From Pseudomonadota bacterium (lineage in GTDB: Bacteria > Pseudomonadota > Alphaproteobacteria > Rhodobacterales > Rhodobacteraceae), in the NCBI GenBank assembly GCA_027623875.1, contig JAQBUS010000124.1, positions 1 through 5,092 of the forward strand: 5,092 bases of DNA, written 5' to 3'. This document shows positions 1 to 4,314 of this stretch, in pieces. A model generated the notes under the pieces. It was given only the letters and a program-made list of their open reading frames with translations. It was not told the DNA's origin and searched no databases. The position numbers and the translations under genes were made by a program. The first letter of the stretch is position 1, and every line of letters begins with the position of its first letter.

Positions 1-93
1 AGAGTTGATGCTCATGCTAAAGATATTGATGAAACAGATTTTAAACAAATTAGGATTTATTTTGACAAGCTTGAAAGTTTGCTAGAATCTTAG
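1..93 (+). CDS. 3' end of an unidentified gene (C-terminal 30 residues)
   Basis: Frame 1 is open from the first base to a TAG stop at 91-93 and encodes a polar C-terminus that ends in FDKLESLLES. The gene begins outside the window, so no family can be assigned. The composition (K, D, E with spaced I/L) suggests a helical tail. The stop lies 20 bp before the XerD arm of the first pdif site, so the gene sits on the XerD side, as the other lone passenger genes do. Its transcript would run across the site into the bidirectional terminator at 142-170. The reading as a real gene end rests on codon-like sequence and position only. Confidence 0.5.
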   Translation, partial: RVDAHAKDIDETDFKQIRIYFDKLESLLES

Positions 94-113
94 ATTAATT
101 TAAGATTTTCTAA

Positions 114-141
114 AATTAACATAATACACCTTATACGAAAT
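114..141 (-). other. pdif (XerC/XerD) site 1
   Basis: Read on the minus strand it has XerC arm ATTTCGTATAA, spacer GGTGTA and XerD arm TTATGTTAATT. On the + strand the XerD arm is at 114-124 and the XerC arm at 131-141. The 11-6-11 layout and arm sequences match known Acinetobacter pdif sites. Its XerC side faces the HigB2/HigA2-type operon. The spacer is identical to those of sites 3 and 5, which have the same orientation. Confidence 0.9.
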
Positions 142-170
142 AAAAATGGGAGCCTTAAGCTCCCATTTTT
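142..170. terminator. Bidirectional hairpin terminator abutting pdif site 1
   Basis: A perfect 12-bp stem (142-153 with 159-170) has GGGAGC/GCTCCC at its core, a 5-nt loop, A residues on the left and T residues on the right, so it can act in both directions. It starts at the base after the XerC arm. It would end the minus-strand TA transcript and the + strand transcript of the gene ending at 93. Near-identical copies are at 1457, 2813 and 4275. Confidence 0.88.
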
Positions 171-182
171 TAAGTAATTTTT

Positions 183-455
183 TCAAATAAGGCTTGGGTG
201 AGCATCTAAAATTCGAATCAATGTAGCTGCTGGTCCAGTTGGATAGCGTCGTCCCTGTTCCCAATTTTGCAGGGTACGGGGGCTAATATGTAGACGTGCA
301 GCAAATTCATTTTGGCTCAAGCCAGTTTTTTCACGTACTTCTTTAATATCAGGCAATTCGAGTTCTGTAACTCGGCTTGCTTTAACTTCTTTACGTTTGA
401 TAGCTCCAGCTTCTTTGATTGAAGCAACCAAGTCATCAAATAAGTTGTTATCCAT
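183..455 (-). CDS. HigA2/NadS-type antitoxin, helix-turn-helix
   Basis: This 90-residue protein is the likely antitoxin and autorepressor of the preceding toxin gene. The N-terminal part (about 1-35) carries a KEAGAIKRKEVKASRV stretch typical of NadS/HigA2 proteins and probably wraps the toxin. Residues 46-72 (LSQNEFAARL then SPRTLQNWEQGRRYP) form a clear Cro/C1-type HTH, with the QNWEQGRR signature of this family. The ATG overlaps the toxin stop by 8 bp (ATGGATAA), which implies translational coupling. The TGA stop lies 12 bp before the shared terminator on the minus strand. The family call is strong; antitoxin activity is inferred from family and position. Confidence 0.88.
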   Translation of the reverse strand: MDNNLFDDLVASIKEAGAIKRKEVKASRVTELELPDIKEVREKTGLSQNEFAARLHISPRTLQNWEQGRRYPTGPAATLIRILDAHPSLI

Positions 456-768
456 GAAATTGCTCCTTCACGAGTTGGCGCAGAATGGCGGTTTCCTTAT
501 CTGTTAAATTATCTTTTACTGATTTTGGATAAGCCACTAAGAAAAAGATCTGATCATCCTCGGTGACCCAATAATAAATCACCCGTATCCCACCACTTTT
601 CCCTTTGTTACCTTGAGCACAACGTACTTTGCGAATACCACCGCCATTCTTGATTAGGTCACCTCTATCAGGCTGTACCAAAAGATCTTGCTGAAGTTGA
701 CGATATTCCTCATCAGATACAAGGTCTTTAATTTGCTTGGTAAAGATGCTGGTTTCAATAAATAACAT
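448..768 (-). CDS. HigB2-type (RelE superfamily) toxin
   Basis: A RelE/HigB2-type toxin, expected to be a ribosome-dependent mRNA endonuclease. The chosen start is the ATG at 766-768, giving 106 residues beginning MLFIETSIF, which matches the usual HigB2 beginning; a longer frame from TTG at 786 would add six atypical residues. Visible features include GDLIKNGGGIRKVR (36-49), the basic stretch K55-K57, IRVIYYW (61-67) and AYPKS (79-83), a layout typical of HigB2, with R46, K47, R62, Y80 and K82 as candidate RNA-contact or catalytic residues. AAAGAG lies close upstream of the ATG as a weak ribosome binding site. It is the first gene of the operon, and its end overlaps the antitoxin start. Confidence 0.88.
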   Translation of the reverse strand: MLFIETSIFTKQIKDLVSDEEYRQLQQDLLVQPDRGDLIKNGGGIRKVRCAQGNKGKSGGIRVIYYWVTEDDQIFFLVAYPKSVKDNLTDKETAILRQLVKEQFHG

Positions 769-777
769 GGACTCTTT

Positions 778-807
778 ATACGTCAATGGCGTATTTGAAT
801 TTTAGCA
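778..807 (-). promoter_or_regulatory. Candidate promoter and operator of the HigB2/HigA2-type operon
   Basis: On the minus strand TGCTAAAAT (799-807) is a good extended -10 element (TAAAAT, 5 of 6 to consensus, with upstream TG). No convincing -35 is seen. Just downstream is an inverted repeat ATACG, 7 nt, CGTAT (778-794), a plausible site for the HTH antitoxin around or just after the transcription start. Inferred from sequence only. Confidence 0.5.
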
Positions 808-818
808 GTTTCCATAAC

Positions 819-842
819 AAAAAACGAGAGCTGGTAGCTCTC
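819..842 (-). terminator. Terminator at the upstream edge of the HigB2/HigA2 segment
   Basis: Seven-bp arms GAGAGCT (826-832) and AGCTCTC (836-842) with a 3-nt loop are followed on the minus strand by G and six T residues (825-819). It would stop minus-strand transcription entering from the right before it reaches the toxin promoter. It lies one base from pdif site 2 and so insulates the module. Confidence 0.65.
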
Positions 843-843
843 T

Positions 844-871
844 GTTTCGCATAACCACCATTATGTTAAAT
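844..871 (+). other. pdif (XerC/XerD) site 2
   Basis: XerC arm GTTTCGCATAA (844-854), spacer CCACCA (855-860), XerD arm TTATGTTAAAT (861-871). It is opposite in orientation to site 1, so the TA operon at 183-768 lies between two inward-facing XerC arms. The XerD arm faces the YezG-like gene. The spacer is unique in the window. Confidence 0.88.
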
Positions 872-927
872 ATAAGGCTTTTAATACTATAAAAAAGATC
901 ATTTAATTGAATGGTAATAATTTTTGA

Positions 928-1368
928 ATGTTGAAAATGAACGAACAGGAAATTTATCAAAAAATTGGCGAACTTCTATGGTCAATAATGCCAAATGAGG
1001 CGATAGAAATATATTTTATTGGTGATATATACCCTGAACACTATTCTGGTGGGGCTGAATGGCGTTTGAAGAATGGAAATATTGATTCTTTTCCATTTGG
1101 TGAACGCGCATATGAAATTGAAGAAAATATTTGTGGGCTGATAAAAGAGTTGAGATCATTGGAGCTATTTATAGAAAAATGGACGAACTATAAGATCACC
1201 CTAACAGAAGAAGGAAAATTTAATATAGAGTTTGCTTATATCCCTGAAGAGGATCACTGGCCGACTTTATACATGCGAAGAGTAAGTGATCTCAAGGAAG
1301 AAGAGTTAGATCAATATTATATCCCTATAGAAGAATGGAAAAAACGATTAGGGTTAAGAACAGAATAA
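928..1368 (+). CDS. YezG/DUF600-family immunity-like protein
   Basis: A 146-residue acidic protein that resembles the YezG (DUF600) family. These are antitoxins or immunity proteins of LXG/YeeF-type polymorphic toxins. The N-terminus has the family pattern EIYQKIGELL (8-17), then MPNEAIEIYFIGDIYP (21-36) and EWRLKNG (44-50). The C-terminal part is rich in W, Y and E (DHWPTLYMRRV, EEWKKRLG). No signal peptide or membrane segment is seen, so it is cytoplasmic. ATG 928 is used; the ATG at 937 is an equally possible start, as neither has a clear ribosome binding site. No partner toxin gene is present, so it is an orphan here. It is the only complete + strand gene and the sole gene between pdif sites 2 and 3. 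Confidence 0.75.
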   Translation: MLKMNEQEIYQKIGELLWSIMPNEAIEIYFIGDIYPEHYSGGAEWRLKNGNIDSFPFGERAYEIEENICGLIKELRSLELFIEKWTNYKITLTEEGKFNIEFAYIPEEDHWPTLYMRRVSDLKEEELDQYYIPIEEWKKRLGLRTE

Positions 1369-1427
1369 ATCGTAGAGCTTTTTTAGAAGATTAGATTTTG
1401 TTTTTGCTAAAAAATTAGTTTTTCTAA

Positions 1428-1455
1428 AATTAACATAATACACCTTATGCGAAAT
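1428..1455 (-). other. pdif (XerC/XerD) site 3
   Basis: Minus strand: XerC arm ATTTCGCATAA, spacer GGTGTA, XerD arm TTATGTTAATT. On the + strand the XerD arm is at 1428-1438 and the XerC arm at 1445-1455. It is in direct orientation with sites 1 and 5 and has the same spacer. The XerC side faces HicAB; the XerD side faces the YezG-like gene. Confidence 0.9.
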
Positions 1456-1456
1456 C

Positions 1457-1485
1457 AAAAAAGGGAGCTGTAAGCTCCCTTTTTT
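1457..1485. terminator. Bidirectional terminator abutting pdif site 3
   Basis: A perfect 13-bp stem (1457-1469 with 1473-1485), GTA loop, six A residues before and six T residues after a GGGAGCT/AGCTCCC core. It sits one base from the XerC arm. It serves the convergent YezG-like gene (+ strand, across the pdif site) and the hicAB operon (minus strand). Confidence 0.88.
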
Positions 1486-1530
1486 ACTAATTTTTTTCAA
1501 TTTTTAGATGTCAATCTAGGCTTCAATAAA

Positions 1531-1866
1531 TTAAGCACCTAAACGCATTAATTTCTCTTGAATCGCATCGCTTACAAAAGCATTAAGAGAATTATCACTT
1601 GATGCTAAAACAGCTTTACGGTGTAACTCAGGACTAATACGGACATTAAATGTACCTTTGAATGGCTGATCGGGTTTTTTACCTAATTCAGCACAAGACT
1701 CTAAATATCCATCGACAGATTCCTGAAAAGCTTGTTCAAGAGTTTTTAATGTTTCTGCTTCATAAGTGATGAGATCACGGATAAATGCAAGCTTTCCAAA
1801 TAACTCACCTGTTTCAAGATCAGGTTCAATTGTACCTAGATAACCTTTGTATTTTAAATAGCTCAT
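1531..1866 (-). CDS. hicB: HicB-type antitoxin
   Basis: A 111-residue HicB antitoxin. The N-terminal half (about 1-66, with YKGYLGTIEPD, FGKLAFIRDLITYEA and LEQAFQESVDGYLE) is the HicB partial RNase-H-like fold that binds HicA. The C-terminal part (about 70-108, FNVRISPELHRKAVL then LNAFVSDAIQEKL) is a ribbon-helix-helix DNA-binding domain for autorepression. The ATG overlaps the hicA stop by 4 bp (ATGA) and has a strong AGGAGGGA ribosome binding site 5 nt upstream inside hicA, so antitoxin translation should be efficient. It is the second gene of the operon and ends about 45 bp from the shared terminator. Confidence 0.92.
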   Translation of the reverse strand: MSYLKYKGYLGTIEPDLETGELFGKLAFIRDLITYEAETLKTLEQAFQESVDGYLESCAELGKKPDQPFKGTFNVRISPELHRKAVLASSDNSLNAFVSDAIQEKLMRLGA

Positions 1867-2111
1867 AAAAATCCCTCCTGCTTGAGTGCCTGTTTTACAG
1901 ATTTCAAAGCCCCACCTTTGATTTCATTTTCAGGGTGTGGCCTGTGCAGTAAAATCATGTGTTCAGTTTTCGTATTAAAAAAACGGACACGAGAGCCTGC
2001 CATTTCAAATTTTTCATAGCCGAGCTGATTCAGTAAAACGACTAAATCTTTATACGGAAATGTATTTTTTGAATTTCCAAATTTTTCCAGTAACTTTTCC
2101 GTTTTACCCAT
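1863..2111 (-). CDS. hicA: HicA-type mRNA interferase toxin (variant without the usual His)
   Basis: An 82-residue HicA-family toxin, a small double-stranded-RNA-binding-like fold that cleaves mRNA. PYKDLVVLLNQLGYEKFEMAGSR (19-41) is the N-terminal helix and first strands, MILLHRPHP (52-60) the following strand and loop, and IKGGALKSVKQALKQEGF (64-81) the C-terminal helix. In E. coli HicA the catalytic His lies in the NGSNHL segment; the matching place here is AGSRVRF (38-44), without His. H51, H56 and H59 are the nearest alternatives. An AGGGCTGAAG stretch precedes the ATG at 2109-2111. It is cotranscribed with hicB, which it overlaps, from the promoter at 2132-2182. Confidence 0.88.
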   Translation of the reverse strand: MGKTEKLLEKFGNSKNTFPYKDLVVLLNQLGYEKFEMAGSRVRFFNTKTEHMILLHRPHPENEIKGGALKSVKQALKQEGFL

Positions 2112-2131
2112 ACTTCAGCCCTACTGCTATT

Positions 2132-2182
2132 GCAACTAAGTATAGTTACTTTTAAATAATAATTGCAACTATATTTAGTTGC
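2132..2182 (-). promoter_or_regulatory. hicAB promoter with two palindromic operators
   Basis: On the minus strand: -35 TTGCAA (2163-2168), 18-nt spacer, -10 TATACT (2139-2144). Two related inverted repeats cover it: GCAACTA, 4 nt, TAGTTGC (2165-2182, perfect 7-bp arms) over the -35, and GCAACTA, 4 nt, TAGTTAC (2132-2149, one mismatch) over the -10. Their starts are 33 bp apart, about three helical turns, as expected for cooperative binding by the HicB ribbon-helix-helix domain. Operator and promoter strongly suggested by sequence; binding is inferred. Confidence 0.8.
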
Positions 2183-2183
2183 A

Positions 2184-2211
2184 GTTTCGTATAACAGCCC
2201 TTATGTTAAAT
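2184..2211 (+). other. pdif (XerC/XerD) site 4
   Basis: XerC arm GTTTCGTATAA (2184-2194), spacer CAGCCC (2195-2200), XerD arm TTATGTTAAAT (2201-2211). The XerC arm begins two bases after the distal hicAB operator. The XerD arm is 5 bp from the stop of the pRiA4b ORF-3-like gene. Same orientation as sites 2 and 6 but a different spacer. Confidence 0.9.
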
Positions 2212-2216
2212 CAGGT

Positions 2217-2744
2217 TTAAAACTTAATATCATGTGAATTAAAGTAGGTCGGATCAAACTCTATCTCTCCTATTTCATCCTCGATAATTTGCATGTAATC
2301 GTCATATCTTGGATGTTTGGGGTCTTGTAATGCATCTAAAATATCAAGATATCCAAAAATTCCTCCAATATCTTCAAATGGAGCATGATTTTGACCATCT
2401 ATACAACATGGATATTTTTTATTTAAATCAGGAGATTGTCTGCTTTCTACAGTAATCAAATGTTCCCAACAATCGCCAAAATCATATGTATATATAATTT
2501 TTTTACCTACACGTAGAACTTCTTTCAATTTTTGTCTTTTATTGATCTTTTCATGCTTAATAGTCGTGAATTCATGTAAATGGCTATCTTCCCAATCAAA
2601 AGCAGATTGAATTGCCTTATGGAGCCTAGATAAAGTAGCTGCCGATGAAATTTGAATAGTTCTCCAGATTTCAGGATCACTACCTAGCAGACTAATTTTT
2701 AATTGAAAAACTTCATCAGAAGATTTGAGCTTTACAGTTCCCAT
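2217..2744 (-). CDS. Plasmid pRiA4b ORF-3 family protein
   Basis: A 175-residue protein of the PRiA4_ORF3 family, also found as a passenger in IS1096-type elements; its biochemical role is not known. The family pattern is complete: LKISLLGSDPEIWRTIQI (15-32), LHKAIQSAFDWEDSHLHEF (41-59), YTYDFGDCWEH (85-95), a CCIDG segment (113-117) and PFEDIGGIFGYLDIL (122-136) before an acidic C-terminus ending near FDPTYFN. No signal peptide or membrane segment is seen. An AGG lies shortly before the ATG at 2742-2744. It is the only gene between pdif sites 4 and 5. It ends 5 bp from site 4 with no terminator of its own, so readthrough toward hicAB is possible. Confidence 0.9.
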   Translation of the reverse strand: MGTVKLKSSDEVFQLKISLLGSDPEIWRTIQISSAATLSRLHKAIQSAFDWEDSHLHEFTTIKHEKINKRQKLKEVLRVGKKIIYTYDFGDCWEHLITVESRQSPDLNKKYPCCIDGQNHAPFEDIGGIFGYLDILDALQDPKHPRYDDYMQIIEDEIGEIEFDPTYFNSHDIKF

Positions 2745-2783
2745 AACAGCCTAGTTCTCAAAAAATAGTTTTAGTAAATCTAA

Positions 2784-2811
2784 AATTAACATAATACACC
2801 TTATGCGAAGT
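2784..2811 (-). other. pdif (XerC/XerD) site 5
   Basis: Minus strand: XerC arm ACTTCGCATAA, spacer GGTGTA, XerD arm TTATGTTAATT. On the + strand the XerD arm is at 2784-2794 and the XerC arm at 2801-2811. Same orientation and spacer as sites 1 and 3. The XerC side faces BrnTA. Confidence 0.9.
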
Positions 2812-2812
2812 C

Positions 2813-2840
2813 AAAAATGGGAGCTTAAGCTCCCATTTTT
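2813..2840. terminator. Bidirectional terminator abutting pdif site 5
   Basis: A 12-bp stem (2813-2824 with 2829-2840), TTAA loop and the same GGGAGC/GCTCCC core with A and T flanks as the other three. The brnA stop codon (2839-2841) overlaps its last two bases, so the antitoxin gene runs into the hairpin. Confidence 0.88.
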
Positions 2841-3153
2841 ACTGATGATTTTTTAATTCTTTGAGCATAGCATCCCGCAAAATTTCATTCATTCGTGTTT
2901 GATAGCCTTTGCCTTGAGCTTTAAACCATGCAAGTACATCAGCATCTAAACGAATGGAAGTTTGTTGCTTCACTGGGCGATATAATTGATTATGGCGTAC
3001 AGCATTGCTCCAGTCGGTAATTTCAGGCATATCTGAGAGATCTAGCTGATCGTCAGGAACCGTTCCCTTAGCAAGCAAGCGTTGAATTTCAGCATCTTGC
3101 TTGTCGCTGAATTTTTCATTCAGTTCTTTGCGTGAGTATCTAACCATGCTCAT
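2839..3153 (-). CDS. brnA: BrnA-type antitoxin, ribbon-helix-helix
   Basis: The antitoxin and autorepressor partner of BrnT. The start at ATG 3151-3153 gives 104 residues (MSMVRYSRKEL). The frame stays open back to 3225, but that would put 86 bp inside the toxin gene. The second ATG at 3145-3147 is also possible. A GGAG sits about 10 nt upstream. Residues 1-62 form a long polar N-terminus, probably the toxin-binding part. Residues 63-97 (QQTSIRLDADVLAWFKAQG then YQTRMNEILRDAM) are a typical BrnA ribbon-helix-helix. It overlaps brnT by 14 bp. The stop is within the terminator hairpin. Unlike canonical antitoxin-first systems, the toxin gene precedes it, as is normal for BrnTA. Confidence 0.9.
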   Translation of the reverse strand: MSMVRYSRKELNEKFSDKQDAEIQRLLAKGTVPDDQLDLSDMPEITDWSNAVRHNQLYRPVKQQTSIRLDADVLAWFKAQGKGYQTRMNEILRDAMLKELKNHQ

Positions 3154-3427
3154 ATCTATCTCGCTCCGCTTTGGTGACTTGTCTTGCACTAATGATTCGT
3201 ATGATTTCACAGTCATCTTCATCAAAGATGGTGTGAGCTACTAAGAGCATTAGTACGCCTTTTACTTTTCCAATGGTTTGCCAACGTTCTTCACCATCGG
3301 TATGTCTGTCTTGGATTGAGATCCTTAATGGATCATCAAAAACAAGGCTTGCTGTTTCGAAAGAGACATCGTGCTTTTTCTGATTCTTTCGATTCTTTGC
3401 CTCATCCCATTCGAAATACTGTTCCAT
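3140..3427 (-). CDS. brnT: BrnT-type ribonuclease toxin
   Basis: A 95-residue BrnT-family toxin, a RelE-like ribonuclease expected to block translation. The N-terminus YFEWDEAKNRKNQKKHDVSF (4-23) is the family hallmark, followed by ASLVFDDPLRI (26-36), ERWQTIGKV (47-55), a hydrophobic strand GVLMLLVAHT (57-66) and the C-terminal IIRIISARQVTKAERDRYE (75-93), which contains the basic residues tied to activity in the family. ATG 3425-3427 is preferred because MEQYFEWDEAK matches the usual start; ATG 3434-3436 would add three residues. Neither has a clear ribosome binding site. First gene of the operon. Confidence 0.92.
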   Translation of the reverse strand: MEQYFEWDEAKNRKNQKKHDVSFETASLVFDDPLRISIQDRHTDGEERWQTIGKVKGVLMLLVAHTIFDEDDCEIIRIISARQVTKAERDRYEHG

Positions 3428-3442
3428 AAAAAACATTCAAAT

Positions 3443-3482
3443 TTGTATATACAATAATGTATCACAAAATTGTATCACTCAA
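3443..3482 (-). promoter_or_regulatory. Candidate brnTA promoter with TGTAT operator repeats
   Basis: On the minus strand TTGAGT (3477-3482) and CATTAT (3454-3459) are 17 nt apart, each 4 of 6 to the sigma-70 consensus. On the + strand, TGTATCAC occurs twice (3458-3465 and 3471-3478, 13 bp apart), and a perfect 12-bp palindrome TTGTATATACAA (3443-3454) lies where transcription would start. The repeated TGTAT half-site is a plausible BrnA operator set. Confidence 0.6.
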
Positions 3483-3540
3483 GCTGAAAAGCGTAATTTT
3501 TAGTCAGATTTATTGGCAAGAACTATCAAAACTGCTCATA

Positions 3541-3572
3541 AAAAAGCCGACTTGTTTCCAAGTCGGTTTTTT
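3541..3572. terminator. Bidirectional terminator upstream of brnTA
   Basis: Stem CCGACTTG (3547-3554) with CAAGTCGG (3559-3566), TTTC loop, A residues on the left and six T residues on the right. It would stop minus-strand transcripts coming from the ankyrin gene through pdif site 6 before they reach the brnTA promoter. The sequence from 3573 to 3634 shows nothing recognisable. Confidence 0.85.
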
Positions 3573-3634
3573 GTTGTTTTTTATGGGGATAAAAAATTTT
3601 TAACTATATGAAAAACAATGATATTTTAAAAAGC

Positions 3635-3662
3635 ATTTCGTATAAGCTCTATTATGTTAAAT
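3635..3662 (+). other. pdif (XerC/XerD) site 6
   Basis: XerC arm ATTTCGTATAA (3635-3645), spacer GCTCTA (3646-3651), XerD arm TTATGTTAAAT (3652-3662). Same orientation as sites 2 and 4 with its own spacer. The XerC side faces BrnTA; the XerD side faces the ankyrin gene. Confidence 0.9.
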
Positions 3663-3678
3663 GGGTGGATTAAAAAAT

Positions 3679-4167
3679 CTATTTTAATTGTTTGTCATTC
3701 AAAAGACTCAATAATTGGGGATTTCCAATTGTTTCTGCTAGTGTCCATGGAGATACACCACTTGTATTTACCTTTGAGGGATCCGCACCTGATTGAAGTA
3801 GCTCAGATATGATTGTAGGGTCATCTTTAAATGACATTACAGCACGCCATAGTGGTGTATTACCAAATATATCCACTATATCTACATCTGGATTATAGTT
3901 TAACAGTGTGGATACAATATCTTTTTTATTATCTCTTGCTGCAAAATGTAGAGCACTCCACTTTTGAATTGGATCTTGAGTATTAATGTGACTTCCATTT
4001 TGAATTAGAAATTTAATTACCTCTATATCAGGGTCAGAATCTAATACAGCATGTATTAATGCAGTTCTACCATCTGAATCTGTTGTATTAATATCATATC
4101 CCTTATCAAGGATTTTTTGCATTTGAGATAAGTCTTTTCTGTAAGTTGCTTTAATTAATTGATTCAT
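3679..4167 (-). CDS. Ankyrin-repeat protein
   Basis: A 162-residue protein made almost wholly of ankyrin repeats: a degenerate first one (about 3-29, LIKATYRKDLSQMQKILDKG), then three clear ones beginning DGRTALIHAV (32-41), WSALHFAARD (70-79) and GNTPLWRAV (102-110), and a C-terminal cap beginning GVSPWTLAE (137-145). There is no signal peptide or catalytic domain, so it should be a cytoplasmic protein-binding module. ATG 4165-4167 is chosen because AGGGG lies 8 nt upstream; the ATG at 4171-4173 is only 2 nt from that site. Small lone ankyrin proteins can act as immunity proteins, but no toxin is present to support that here. Only gene between pdif sites 6 and 7. Confidence 0.9.
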   Translation of the reverse strand: MNQLIKATYRKDLSQMQKILDKGYDINTTDSDGRTALIHAVLDSDPDIEVIKFLIQNGSHINTQDPIQKWSALHFAARDNKKDIVSTLLNYNPDVDIVDIFGNTPLWRAVMSFKDDPTIISELLQSGADPSKVNTSGVSPWTLAETIGNPQLLSLLNDKQLK

Positions 4168-4242
4168 TATCATTTCCCCTGTTTTTCAAATTGATAGCTA
4201 TTCAATCTGCGTTTTTCTTTTCTAATTATCAATATTTTCTAA

Positions 4243-4270
4243 AATTAACATAATGGCTGTTATACGAAAT
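4243..4270 (-). other. pdif (XerC/XerD) site 7
   Basis: Minus strand: XerC arm ATTTCGTATAA, spacer CAGCCA, XerD arm TTATGTTAATT. On the + strand the XerD arm is at 4243-4253 and the XerC arm at 4260-4270. Arms and flanks match sites 1, 3 and 5 but the spacer differs and instead resembles that of site 4 (CAGCCC). Confidence 0.9.
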
Positions 4271-4274
4271 TCAC

Positions 4275-4303
4275 AAAAATGGGAGCTTTAAGCTCCCATT
4301 TTT
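4275..4303. terminator. Bidirectional terminator abutting pdif site 7
   Basis: A perfect 13-bp stem (4275-4287 with 4291-4303), TTA loop and the same core and A/T flanks as the terminators at 142, 1457 and 2813. It lies 4 bp from the XerC arm and ends the HigBA-type operon. Confidence 0.88.
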
Positions 4304-4314
4304 ACTAACTTTTT

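Noticed and set aside
769..786. Longer HigB2-type toxin starting at TTG 786
   Set aside because: It adds six residues that do not fit the family and overlies the candidate operator; the ATG at 766-768 gives the usual MLFIET start.
3154..3225. Longer BrnA reading frame starting at 3225
   Set aside because: It would place 24 extra residues inside the toxin gene; an ATG at 3151-3153 gives the short overlap typical of TA operons.
4185..4236. Inverted repeats containing ATTGA/TCAAT upstream of the ankyrin gene as an operator
   Set aside because: The arms are short, AT-rich and unevenly spaced, and no regulator is encoded with this gene.
114..4270. Integron cassette array or CRISPR array
   Set aside because: The repeats are about 0.6-0.8 kb apart, lack attC core motifs and integrase, and match the XerC-spacer-XerD layout; nothing resembles short regularly spaced repeats.
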